Assembly (NCBI GenBank): GCA_900555345.1
Contig: USKS01000039.1
Coordinates: 1 to 8,952, forward strand
Reading direction: 5' to 3'
Length of the DNA stretch: 8,952 bases
From: an uncultured Eubacteriales bacterium
GTDB lineage: Bacteria; Bacillota_A; Clostridia; Oscillospirales; CAG-272
The translations under genes and the position numbers were made by a program. Below the pieces are notes generated by a model. It ran no database searches. It was not told the DNA's origin and was given only the letters and a program-made list of their open reading frames with translations. Below are positions 1 to 6,302 of this stretch, piece after piece (within the stretch, counting starts at the first letter, position 1; every line of letters starts with the position of its first letter).

Positions 1-1090
1 TTATGTTGCTGCTTGTTATATTGTAGCTTTCAAGATGATATGCGGAGGGCGCCTGCATTGCGTTTGACGCAATGATAGCCTCAAGCTCGGCAGCCCCCAC
101 GGAGCCTTTGCGGGCGCATACATCCATAAGCGCGTCATATACCTTGCCGTCGTCCTCGGCGCTCAGCGTGTATCCCAGTTTTTTTGCCGCTTCGCTGACC
201 TGTGCGGCAGTGCTGTCACCGTGGAGATATATACCGGCGTCGCCGTCGTCCTCCCGCTCCGCAGTGTCCGAAGGATGCGCCGCCTCAACACCGCGCAGAA
301 GCGACGCAACGTCGCTGTAAAGCTCGGTAAGCTTCAGCGATGTGGCAACTCCCATTTCCTCGCCGCGCGCCTCAAGCATTTTCGCAAATTTCACGGTATT
401 GAGCGCATCGTCTCCCGCAACGGCGACCTTTACGCCCGACGCACCCGCGCGTATGGCGGCGGCGGCGCAGGCGGCGCCCATGCTGATAGCGTCGGAGGGA
501 CGCACATACACATCTGCCCCGCAGCTTTCCTTTACATATTTGACAAGCGAAGCGATCTCCTCCGGCATTGCCCTGCCCGCGTCGTCGCAGAGGGTCACGA
601 TCTGCGCACCCGCATCCGCGGCACACTTCGCAGCCTTGCACAGAAACGCAACGTCGGCGCGGGTCGCGTCAAGCGCCGCAAACTCCACCTTGGGGCATTT
701 TGCTTTCGCGGCAGTGCACAGACGGGTGATAAAGTCTGCCATTTTCGCTTCTTTCATATGGTAGCCGTACTCCATTGTAACGGTAGATACGGGCAGCGCT
801 ATCTGCAGGCAGGGGTCCTTCGCGCCGCGAACGCACTCCCACGCGGCGTCGATCGTTTCCTCGCTGTCGCCCGCGGGGATCGTGACCGTCGCGTTCTTCA
901 CACCCGACGATATGGTTTTATATATGATAGTATCCTCCTTCGGACGACGCACGGGGGCAAGCTCGACTGCACCCATGCCGACGGCGTCCATGCACGCGGC
1001 GACCGCGGTCTTTTCGCGGAAAAGAAGCTCCGCGCCCCTGCTGTGCGCAAGCGCACTGAGAGTATAATCGACAACAACTGTTTTTTTCAT
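1..1090 (-). CDS. 2-isopropylmalate synthase (LeuA)-family protein, probably non-catalytic; 3' end outside window
   Basis: 363 codons are visible from ATG at 1090, and the frame is still open at the left edge. The order of parts is that of LeuA: an HMGL-like TIM barrel (about residues 1-240), a linker/communication region (about 285-340, including LGYTLS) and the start of the LeuA dimerisation/allosteric domain (from about 349, YHLESYNITSSN). True synthases carry D-x-TLRDGEQ, a metal-binding HxH (HTHDDLGLA in E. coli) and GIGERAGN. Here these read VDYTLSALAHS (residues 7-17), VRPSDAISMG (196-205) and VAVAGDD (222-228). Asp8 is kept, but the catalytic Arg and both His ligands are gone. The alignment around VEFAALDA and LCDDAGRAMP is otherwise good. 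A GAGG-type ribosome site lies 9-13 nt upstream of the ATG. A T-box leader precedes the gene, fitting amino-acid control. Inference: a regulatory or partner paralogue of LeuA, not an active synthase. Family confidence is high; function is unknown. Confidence 0.85.
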   Translation of the reverse strand, partial: MKKTVVVDYTLSALAHSRGAELLFREKTAVAACMDAVGMGAVELAPVRRPKEDTIIYKTISSGVKNATVTIPAGDSEETIDAAWECVRGAKDPCLQIALPVSTVTMEYGYHMKEAKMADFITRLCTAAKAKCPKVEFAALDATRADVAFLCKAAKCAADAGAQIVTLCDDAGRAMPEEIASLVKYVKESCGADVYVRPSDAISMGAACAAAAIRAGASGVKVAVAGDDALNTVKFAKMLEARGEEMGVATSLKLTELYSDVASLLRGVEAAHPSDTAEREDDGDAGIYLHGDSTAAQVSEAAKKLGYTLSAEDDGKVYDALMDVCARKGSVGAAELEAIIASNAMQAPSAYHLESYNITSSNI

Positions 1091-1116
1091 AGTAAAACCT
1101 CGCTTGTGAAAAAATA

Positions 1117-1151
1117 GAAAAAACCCGCAGAAACCTCTCGGTTTCTGCGGG
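1117..1151 (-). terminator. T-box regulated intrinsic terminator
   Basis: Read on the minus strand, a perfect 12-bp stem (CCCGCAGAAACC pairing with GGTTTCTGCGGG, loop GAGA) is followed by TTTTTTC. It lies directly downstream of the T-box element and 27 nt before the ATG of the LeuA-like gene. It is the off-state structure of the riboswitch. Confidence 0.9.
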
Positions 1152-1383
1152 GTGACTTAACAAATATAAAGCCACGGTACCACCCGCATTGCCGCTCGCG
1201 CGGCCGCTCACAGGCTCAATAAAGCCTTCGGCCTGTCACGGGACCTCCCGGGACCCCTTACACTTCTTTTCGGGGATCCTGCTCCGATAGGAGACAGCAT
1301 ACGCGGATCCGTGCCGTCTCGCACCGACCGACGACTCTCTGAAAGGTTTGCCGCGAATGCTTAATATCATCATCGCATTTCTT
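1117..1383 (-). ncRNA. T-box riboswitch leader
   Basis: The RNA begins near 1383, just after the consensus promoter, and ends at a terminator before the LeuA-like gene. The diagnostic T-box GGGTGGTACCGTGGC is read on the minus strand at 1185-1171. Stem I hallmarks are present: AGAGAG at 1340-1335 and the apical-loop motif GGTGCGAG at 1325-1318. Two small hairpins lie between Stem I and the T-box (GCCGC-GCGA-GCGGC near 1207-1194, and CAGGC/GCCTG near 1239-1212). Uncharged tRNA pairing with the T-box would favour the antiterminator and open expression of the downstream gene. The specifier codon should lie in the stretch read as CTGTCTCC at 1297-1290. CTG and CTC (both Leu) are possible there, which would suit a LeuA-family gene, but I could not fix the register. 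Confidence 0.9.
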
Positions 1384-1389
1384 ACGGTG

Positions 1390-1418
1390 ATTATAGCAAA
1401 GCGGGCATGTTTTGTCAA
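1390..1418 (-). promoter_or_regulatory. Consensus sigma-A promoter for the T-box transcript
   Basis: On the minus strand TTGACA lies at 1418-1413 and TATAAT at 1395-1390, with a 17-nt spacer. Both hexamers match consensus exactly. Transcription is expected to start near 1383, at the beginning of the T-box leader. The strong promoter suggests that control is mainly by attenuation in the leader. Confidence 0.88.
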
Positions 1419-1684
1419 CAAAAATGCGGCAAAATCTCAATTTTTGTGTCAAGTGACAAAAATAGCGAAAAAGGCACCCCGCGCGCGATAATTTTGCACA
1501 TGCAGAGGATAAACGCCTCATGCAGATTTCCTGCCGCAGGGCAGAAATATGAACACAAATACGATATTTCGTAAAAACTTGTTTTTCTTTTGGCAAAGAT
1601 GTATAAAGTTGACATAAACAGTTTCATTATAAAACATCTTGCCGAATCTGCGGCTTACAGCCCCACTAAAAAGGAAGAACAAAA
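1419..1684. other. Divergent intergenic region with several inverted repeats
   Basis: This non-coding, AT-richer stretch separates the T-box transcript (minus) from the CARF/RyR operon (plus). It holds short inverted repeats: TTTTTGT/ACAAAAA around 1440-1465, CTGCC-GCAG-GGCAG near 1531-1544 with flanking TTT/AAA pairing, and TACGA-TATT-TCGTA at 1560-1573. The last lies just upstream of a possible -35 for the plus-strand operon and could be a repressor site. No convincing small gene was seen here. Confidence 0.5.
1579..1607 (+). promoter_or_regulatory. Possible promoter for the CARF/RyR operon
   Basis: TTGTTT at 1579-1584 and TATAAA at 1602-1607 are 17 nt apart, a fair sigma-A match about 75 nt upstream of the ATG. 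A perfect TTGACA at 1609-1614 also exists, but the TATAAA after it (1628-1633) is only 13 nt away and the hexamer at 17 nt (AAACAT) is poor. The promoter call is therefore tentative. Confidence 0.35.
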
Positions 1685-3601
1685 ATGATGTATATAGAAT
1701 TCTTTGAAAAGGACGCAATTGAAAACGTCTGCTCATGTCTGACAAAGGTACCCGAAAAAGTCATATTCATAGGTTCAAACCGAAAGCTTATGATGCAGCA
1801 CTCTGCAAGATACGAAGAAGTGTTTGCCCGCCGCGGCATGAATATATCATTTTCATGGAAAAATGTCAACAAAAACAATCTTCAGAACATCATAGATGTG
1901 CTATCCTCCGTAGTGGAGGAAAACGATGACTGCATTTTCGATCTTACCGGGGGCAATGAGCTGTACCTCGCCGCAGTCGGCATAGTATTTGAAAGGTACA
2001 AAAGCACCGGAAGGATCAAAATGCATCGGTTCACCATTGCAAACAGCACGGTAGTGGACTGTGATCTGGACGGCAGCACGATTGCCGGCAGCGAGAGTGA
2101 CAAACCTAAGCTTTCTGTTGAAGAAAATATTCGTATATACGAGCTTTTTCAGAAAGCTTCCGATCTGAATGCGGTCATTCTCAAAAAAGATATCACCAGG
2201 GTTCAGATAAGCAAAAAGAGAGGCAGCGCCGAGTTTTTCCTTATAGGGGAAAACAAATCGGAAAACATGGAGCAGGCACTTTGTGTTATTGAGCGTGTCA
2301 AAAGCATAGAAAAAATGTGGGTTTCGGTATATGTATACTCTTCCGACGAGTGTGACGGATATATACTGGACTCTGCAGACAAGGGAGAGCGCATATACGA
2401 TAATTCTATTGCAAACGATATAAAAAGAGACCCCGTCGGTTTTTTGAAAAGCACAGATTTTTCTCATAATGCTTTGGACTCCGGCTTTACGGTGCGACGT
2501 ATAGACAGTATTGAATGTCTGGTGCAAAAAACGCTTGCCGCGGATAAAACACTTGATGCCCTTTTTTCGAAAAAGGAAAAGGAAATATCGGTGCTGATTC
2601 TCGGCATGGGCGATTTCGGAATCAACTTTCTGAAGGATGCTCTTTGGCTGTATCAGATCCTCGAATACAGCGCAAAATATACGGTTTTCGATATTCCGAA
2701 ATATGAAAACGGCAGATATCTTAATATCAGAAACCGTCTTGGACACGAATGGCCCGAAATAATTGACGACACGTCAAAAACACGGTTTGTTAAAAACGAA
2801 GTCGGCAACGCCGTGTACGATATACAGTTTTTTGACGGGACAGATTGTTTTTCAAGCGAGTTCGACAAGCTGTTCGAATCGGGAGAAGCCGCCGATCGGC
2901 TCCGACAGACCGATCTTGCCGTAGTATGCCTCGGAAACGACGACAAGAATATAAAAGCCTCCATAATGCTGCGCAGCATATTTGACAGAGTTAATCGCAT
3001 TTCAAACGAATCACTGGATTCAAAAGATGCCTCGCATCCGCTGATATATTCGCTTGTATACGACGAAACAAAAACCAATGTCCTAAACAAAAACAGACTG
3101 ACAAACGGGCTGACAAACCATTACGGTCAGCCGCTGCAAATTGATTTCATCGGCGATCTGGAATCTCAGTACTGCTATGAAACGATCGAAGAGCAAAAGC
3201 AGCGCGAAGTGGTGGCTCTGCAGTATCATCTTGAATGGATTCGTGCCGGAGCACTTGACGATGGCAGAAAAAACGAAGAACAGCTTCGAGTGCGGCTGCT
3301 TGAAATTCTAAGCAAATACATAGACTACGAATATTTCCGCCGTTCCTCAGTCGCCCGCGCTCTGCAGGAAGAAGTTATCAAAAAAATCACGAACGCAGCA
3401 GGTGCAGATATGTCTTGCGGCACCGGCGGGCGCAGTATGCTGACAAGCGAGCATATGCGCTGGAATATGTACATGCGAACGATCGGATACCGCTATTCCG
3501 AAATCCGCGCCGACCGCGCAAAAATGCATCCCGATCTGATATCGGTCGACAAACTGAATACGGCAGAACGCAAAAAAGACACCCCAAGAAAAGGAGTTTG
3601 A
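1685..3601 (+). CDS. CARF-like / Rossmann / RyR-domain protein
   Basis: 638 aa; ATG at 1685 with AAGGA about 9 nt upstream. Residues 1-140 look like a CARF domain of the Card1/Can2 (DUF1887) type: strand VIFIGS (26-31), then IFDLTGGNELYLAAVG (84-99), matching the CARF D/N-x-TGG-x-K-x-M-x-x-A signature, then KMHRFTIANSTVVDCD (112-127). The Lys usual after TGG is Glu here. Residues about 145-297 are alpha/beta with no clear family. Residues about 300-480 form a TrkA-N-like Rossmann domain: ISVLILGMGDFG (301-312, a GxGxxG loop) and LAVVCLGNDD (411-420). The C-terminus is an RyR domain: EHMRWNMYM (589-597), GYRYSEIRADRAK (601-613), HPDLISVDKL (615-624). No nuclease motif or membrane segment was seen. 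Inference: a sensor of nucleotide-type ligands, perhaps a defence or stress regulator. It is followed 4 nt later by a second RyR gene, so the two are one operon. RyR and Rossmann calls are firm; CARF is likely. Confidence 0.85.
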   Translation: MMYIEFFEKDAIENVCSCLTKVPEKVIFIGSNRKLMMQHSARYEEVFARRGMNISFSWKNVNKNNLQNIIDVLSSVVEENDDCIFDLTGGNELYLAAVGIVFERYKSTGRIKMHRFTIANSTVVDCDLDGSTIAGSESDKPKLSVEENIRIYELFQKASDLNAVILKKDITRVQISKKRGSAEFFLIGENKSENMEQALCVIERVKSIEKMWVSVYVYSSDECDGYILDSADKGERIYDNSIANDIKRDPVGFLKSTDFSHNALDSGFTVRRIDSIECLVQKTLAADKTLDALFSKKEKEISVLILGMGDFGINFLKDALWLYQILEYSAKYTVFDIPKYENGRYLNIRNRLGHEWPEIIDDTSKTRFVKNEVGNAVYDIQFFDGTDCFSSEFDKLFESGEAADRLRQTDLAVVCLGNDDKNIKASIMLRSIFDRVNRISNESLDSKDASHPLIYSLVYDETKTNVLNKNRLTNGLTNHYGQPLQIDFIGDLESQYCYETIEEQKQREVVALQYHLEWIRAGALDDGRKNEEQLRVRLLEILSKYIDYEYFRRSSVARALQEEVIKKITNAAGADMSCGTGGRSMLTSEHMRWNMYMRTIGYRYSEIRADRAKMHPDLISVDKLNTAERKKDTPRKGV

Positions 3602-3605
3602 AATT

Positions 3606-3890
3606 ATGAAATACAAGCCCGAACCGATAAATACAGACAGCATTGAACTGTCGGCAGAGCTTCTTGCACTGACGGAAATCATTGCCGAAAACGTCCACGA
3701 CGTATGGGCTGCGGGACGCATACGCGATGGGTGGACATACGGAGCAGTGCGCAATGATGCAAAAAAGCAGACACCGTGCCTCGTTCCGTATTCGGAGCTT
3801 CCGGAGAATGAAAAGGAATACGACCGTAATACGGCGCTCGGCACGCTGAAGCTGGTTATAGCAAACGGATACGAGATTAGAAAGAAGTAG
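3606..3890 (+). CDS. Small stand-alone RyR-domain protein
   Basis: 94 aa; ATG at 3606, with AAGGAG at 3591-3596 inside the end of the previous gene, so the two are translated in close coupling. Nearly the whole protein is one prokaryotic RyR domain: NVHDVWAAGRI (29-39), DGWTYGAVRND (41-51), TPCLVPYSELP (56-66), EKEYDRNTA (69-77) and LKLVIANGYEIRK (81-93). This is the canonical form of the repeat named after ryanodine receptors. Small bacterial proteins of about this size are known, and the domain has been proposed to bind nucleotide-like ligands, but the bacterial function is not established. It is closer to the consensus than the RyR domain ending the upstream 638-aa protein, so the two may bind the same ligand or each other (inference). 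No signal peptide or membrane segment. Confidence 0.9.
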   Translation: MKYKPEPINTDSIELSAELLALTEIIAENVHDVWAAGRIRDGWTYGAVRNDAKKQTPCLVPYSELPENEKEYDRNTALGTLKLVIANGYEIRKK

Positions 3891-3901
3891 CAGCATAATA
3901 T

Positions 3902-3921
3902 CCGCCGGCTTTTTCCGGCGG
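3902..3921 (+). repeat. Perfect hairpin after the RyR operon
   Basis: CCGCCGG at 3902-3908 and CCGGCGG at 3915-3921 form a perfect 7-bp stem with loop CTTTTT, 11 nt after the stop codon. No T-run follows it, so it is more likely an mRNA 3'-end stabilising stem than the terminator itself. Confidence 0.6.
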
Positions 3922-3935
3922 CGCGCTAAAGCAGT

Positions 3936-3975
3936 AAAAAGGGAAGGACATTTGAAAGGGTCTTTCCCTTTTTTA
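3936..3975 (+). terminator. Rho-independent terminator of the CARF/RyR operon
   Basis: The stem AAAGGGAAGGAC (ending at 3949) pairs with GTCTTTCCCTTT (from 3960), with one G-T wobble and a loop of about 10 nt. It is followed by TTTT and an AT-rich tail, and preceded by an A-run, so it could also act on the minus strand. Confidence 0.8.
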
Positions 3976-3998
3976 ATTTAGTATACCGTACTGTTTCC

Positions 3999-4020
3999 GG
4001 CTCGCATGACATGCCGAGCC
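3999..4020. repeat. Inverted repeat upstream of spoVT
   Basis: GGCTCGCATG and CATGCCGAGCC flank a single central A and pair along about 10 bp with one bulged base. It lies 126 nt upstream of the spoVT start codon, between the preceding terminator and the putative spoVT promoter. It is compatible with an operator but nothing in the sequence identifies its binder. Confidence 0.4.
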
Positions 4021-4057
4021 GACGTACTTTACACGCACAACCGAATTTTTCGCCGAG

Positions 4058-4083
4058 GCATAAATATACCGGGCGGGTATAAA
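4058..4083 (+). promoter_or_regulatory. Possible forespore-type promoter of spoVT
   Basis: GCATA at 4058-4062 followed after 15 nt by TATAAA at 4078-4083 resembles the -35 (GHATR/GCATA type) and A/T-rich -10 of forespore sigma F/G promoters. In Bacillus subtilis spoVT is transcribed by sigma G. No good TTGACA-type -35 is present. The match is loose and is supported mainly by the identity of the gene. Confidence 0.35.
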
Positions 4084-4145
4084 TCGCCTTTTCTTACAAA
4101 TACTATTTCTGCAAGAAAGCACAAGCATCAAAAAGGAGATAATAT

Positions 4146-4682
4146 ATGAAAGCTACAGGAATAGTACGAAGGATCGACGATCTCGGACGCGTCGTGATTC
4201 CTAAGGAGATAAGAAGGACCATGCGTATACGCGAGGGCGACCCGCTTGAAATATACACCGACCGCGACGGCGAAGTTATATTCAAAAAATACTCCCCCAT
4301 CGGCGAGCTTTCCCAGTTTGCCGCGCAGTATGCGGAGACACTTAACAAGACCTGCGGACTGGCTGTGGTCATATGCGACCGCGACGCGGTCATCGCCGGT
4401 GCGGGCGTCCCCAAACGGGAATACACGGACAGAAAGCTGTCGTCCGAGTTTGAGAGCATCATCGAAGCCAGAACTCTTTTCACGGCGGGCGCTGAGGAAA
4501 TTCCCATCGTGGACGGCAGTCAGTGCTTTATAAGCTGCGCTATGCCCATTATCACCGACGGTGATATTACCGGCTGCGTGGCATCAGTGCTGCAGCCTGA
4601 TGTGCCCAAACTGCAGGGAAACCTTGAAACAAAGCTCATTCAGACCGCCGCCGGATTTCTCGGCAGGCAGCTTGAGGGCTGA
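4146..4682 (+). CDS. spoVT: Stage V sporulation protein T (SpoVT), transcriptional regulator
   Basis: 178 aa, the usual SpoVT length. Residues 1-50 are an AbrB/MazE-type swapped-hairpin DNA-binding domain with the family's near-invariant opening MKATGIVRRIDDLGRVVIPK (1-20) and EIRRTMRIREGDPLEIYTD (21-39). Residues about 55-178 form the C-terminal GAF-like ligand-binding and dimer/tetramer domain (ELSQFAAQYAETLNK, LAVVICDRDAVIAGAG, and SCAMPIITDGDITG near 130-143). SpoVT tunes forespore gene expression late in sporulation. The start is fixed by AAGGAG at 4133-4138, 7 nt before ATG. The gene stands alone between terminators, convergent with glycerate kinase. It implies an endospore-forming lineage, although spoVT is also kept in some relatives that do not sporulate well. 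Confidence 0.96.
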   Translation: MKATGIVRRIDDLGRVVIPKEIRRTMRIREGDPLEIYTDRDGEVIFKKYSPIGELSQFAAQYAETLNKTCGLAVVICDRDAVIAGAGVPKREYTDRKLSSEFESIIEARTLFTAGAEEIPIVDGSQCFISCAMPIITDGDITGCVASVLQPDVPKLQGNLETKLIQTAAGFLGRQLEG

Positions 4683-4930
4683 AGGAAAATACAAAAAGAC
4701 AAACCGCGGCGCTCGGCAAAAAAGCCTTGTACAAGCTCTGCAACGCTTCAGAGCACGCGCGTGCGGTACCCATTTTGAGTACACACGCACGATCCGCGGC
4801 TACGGATCGCAAGACTTCGGGTTCGGCGGTACATGTACCGCAAGGCAACCGTGTCTGCGTTCCTTATATGCCGCCGCAGCCCTTGCGCACACTCCGACGA
4901 AGCAGTTTACCGTTTCAGATCGGCATCACG
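4683..4930. other. Non-coding stretch with a cluster of inverted repeats
   Basis: About 250 bp between the spoVT stop and the convergent terminator, with no credible gene. At least four inverted repeats are packed into 108 bp: GCTCTG/CAGAGC (4735-4754), GTGCG/CGCAC (4771-4790), CGATCCG/CGGATCG (4790-4809, loop CGGCTA) and the perfect 16-nt palindrome GCGGTACATGTACCGC (4826-4841). GCGGTAC recurs at 4773-4779. It would be transcribed as the long 3' UTR of spoVT. It may be a structured RNA or the remnant of a small repeat element. Confidence 0.5.
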
Positions 4931-4931
4931 G

Positions 4932-4980
4932 AAAAAAAGCCTTGCATCCCGCTGCATGCGAAACGCAAGGCTTTTCTTTT
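4932..4980. terminator. Bidirectional terminator between spoVT and glycerate kinase
   Basis: AAAAGCCTTGC (4935-4945) pairs with GCAAGGCTTTT (4965-4975) in a perfect 11-bp stem, flanked by an A-run on the left and CTTTT/TTT on the right. It therefore works as an intrinsic terminator in both directions for two convergent genes. The glycerate kinase stop lies 7 nt beyond it. Confidence 0.85.
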
Positions 4981-4986
4981 GATGTG

Positions 4987-6105
4987 TTACACGGAATGCT
5001 TCTCTTTCCAGTCCGCAAAGAACTTTTCCGCGCTGCGCATAAGGTTGTCGGAGGCATTCACAAACGCCTCGTCGTCCCCCTGCCCGTTTGCAATGGGCAC
5101 GACGTATATATTCTCTCCCACGGGCGTTCCGTCGTAGCGCCCGCAGAATACGACGCAAGGCTTGCCGTCCTCTATACGGCTGATGACGCCGCCGACCGCC
5201 TTGCCCATAAAGCTCTGGCTGTCGAAGCTGCCCTCGCCGGTCACTATCATGTCGCAGTCTCTCGCGGCGCGTCTGAATTTATACACGTCAAGAACGGCAT
5301 CTATGCCGGACACGACATTTGCCTTGAGAAATGCCAGCGCGCCGTACGCAATGCCGCCCGCGGCGCCCGCACCCTCAATATCGGCGCAGTTCGTTCCCGT
5401 GACGCGTCTGACGACTCTGTCAAACTTTTTGTCGCCGTCCTCAAGACGCTTTACGCCTGCCGCATCCGCACCCTTCTGCGGCGCAAACACCTTAGCGCAG
5501 CCGCTCTTTCCGAGCAGCGGATTCTTAACGTCGCAAAGCAGTGTGAACTCCACATCGCTGTATTTGGAAAAAGCCTGATTGTATTCTATATTCTCCACTC
5601 TGTGCAGCGTGCCGCCCACGGGAGTAAAATGGTTGCCGCATATATCAACGAAGCTGACTCCCATGGCGCTGAGCATGCCCGCGCCGCAGTCGTTCGTGCA
5701 GCTGCCGCCGAGCGCAAGGATTATTCTGTGCGCGCCCCTTGAAGTCGCAAACGATATCATCTGACCGACGCCGTAGCTTGACGTTTTCTCGGGATTTGAC
5801 CGTTTGCCGGCAAGCGTCAGCCCCACTGCCTGTGAGCACTCGATAACGGCACAGCGGCCGTCGTCCACAAAACCGATGCCTGCCTTTACCTTCTTTCCGA
5901 AAGGCCCCTCGACCTCGATCTTTTCAAAACGTCCGCCCAGATACGACGTTACAAGGGCTGCCGTGCCCTCTCCGCCGTCGGCAAGCGGCATATTTATAAA
6001 GCCGCAGTCGCCGAAGGCGCGCTTCGCGGCGTGAGTTATGACTTTGACCGCCTTTTCGGCGCTTATCGTCCCCTTAAATGAATCCGGAGCGATCAGAATT
6101 TTCAT
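4987..6105 (-). CDS. glxK: Glycerate kinase
   Basis: 372 aa from ATG at 6105. An in-frame TTG start at 6120 would add five residues, but GGGGG about 8 nt upstream of the ATG favours 6105. It phosphorylates D-glycerate with ATP, feeding glycerate into lower glycolysis as 2-phosphoglycerate; cytoplasmic. Family motifs of the GlxK/GarK class are all present: KILIAPDSFKGT at the N-terminus, PLADGGEGTA (about 40-49), LALGGSCTND (about 130-139), CDVKNPLLG (about 191-199), APQKGAD (about 208-214) and VTGEGSFDSQSFMGKA (about 288-303). Length is normal for the family. No sugar-acid transporter or dehydrogenase lies beside it, so the source of glycerate is not shown. It is divergent from a TetR-family gene 290 bp away, which might regulate it (inference). 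Confidence 0.95.
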   Translation of the reverse strand: MKILIAPDSFKGTISAEKAVKVITHAAKRAFGDCGFINMPLADGGEGTAALVTSYLGGRFEKIEVEGPFGKKVKAGIGFVDDGRCAVIECSQAVGLTLAGKRSNPEKTSSYGVGQMISFATSRGAHRIILALGGSCTNDCGAGMLSAMGVSFVDICGNHFTPVGGTLHRVENIEYNQAFSKYSDVEFTLLCDVKNPLLGKSGCAKVFAPQKGADAAGVKRLEDGDKKFDRVVRRVTGTNCADIEGAGAAGGIAYGALAFLKANVVSGIDAVLDVYKFRRAARDCDMIVTGEGSFDSQSFMGKAVGGVISRIEDGKPCVVFCGRYDGTPVGENIYVVPIANGQGDDEAFVNASDNLMRSAEKFFADWKEKHSV

Positions 6106-6160
6106 GAACTTATCCCCCAAAAATTCCAGAATTAAGCATAACCGTCTCGCTTATAATGCA

Positions 6161-6189
6161 ATTATAACATATAATTACACAAATTGAAA
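6161..6189 (-). promoter_or_regulatory. Probable promoter of glycerate kinase
   Basis: On the minus strand an exact TATAAT at 6166-6161 is preceded by TG one base upstream (extended -10: TGTTATAAT). The hexamer 17 nt upstream (TTTCAA) is a weak -35, as is common with extended -10 promoters. The leader to the ATG at 6105 would be about 50 nt. Confidence 0.5.
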
Positions 6190-6269
6190 GTCTTTTTTGG
6201 TAAAAAAACATATAAATTTTATGAGGAAAAAATCAAAAAATCATATTTAAAGCAAAAGAATAATAATTC
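6190..6269. other. AT-rich spacer of the divergent glxK/tetR region
   Basis: Part of the 290-bp gap between the two divergent genes. It is strongly A/T-rich with A-tracts, unlike the neighbouring coding DNA, and would favour bending or RNA polymerase binding. No gene or clear repeat was seen in it. Confidence 0.5.
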
Positions 6270-6298
6270 TTGACAAATTTACGCATATGTTGTATAAT
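6270..6298 (+). promoter_or_regulatory. Consensus sigma-A promoter of the tetR-family gene
   Basis: TTGACA at 6270-6275 and TATAAT at 6293-6298, spacer 17 nt: an exact consensus promoter. Transcription should start near 6305, inside the inverted repeat that follows. Such a strong promoter on a repressor gene implies a brake, most simply autoregulation. Confidence 0.88.
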
Positions 6299-6302
6299 CG
6301 TG

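Noticed and set aside
221..1117. Long plus-strand open frame (298 codons) opposite the LeuA-like gene
   Set aside because: Its translation is His/Arg/Gly-rich with no motif, has no ribosome site, and is antisense to a clear LeuA-family gene with promoter and T-box.
1609..1633. Promoter using the exact TTGACA at 1609 with TATAAA at 1628
   Set aside because: The spacer is only 13 nt, too short for a normal sigma-A promoter; TTGTTT/TATAAA at 17 nt was preferred.
1901..2746. Minus-strand open frame (281 codons) inside the CARF/RyR gene
   Set aside because: The opposite strand carries DLTGG and GxGxxG domains in frame; this one has no motif or ribosome site and is a shadow.
4561..5742. Plus-strand open frame of 393 codons overlapping spoVT and glycerate kinase
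   Set aside because: It crosses two genes with strong family motifs and a bidirectional terminator, and its translation is Ala/His/Arg-rich and not protein-like.
6106..6120. TTG start five codons upstream of glycerate kinase ATG
   Set aside because: GGGGG lies at the right distance from the ATG at 6105 and overlaps the TTG; family proteins begin at MKILIAPDSFKG.
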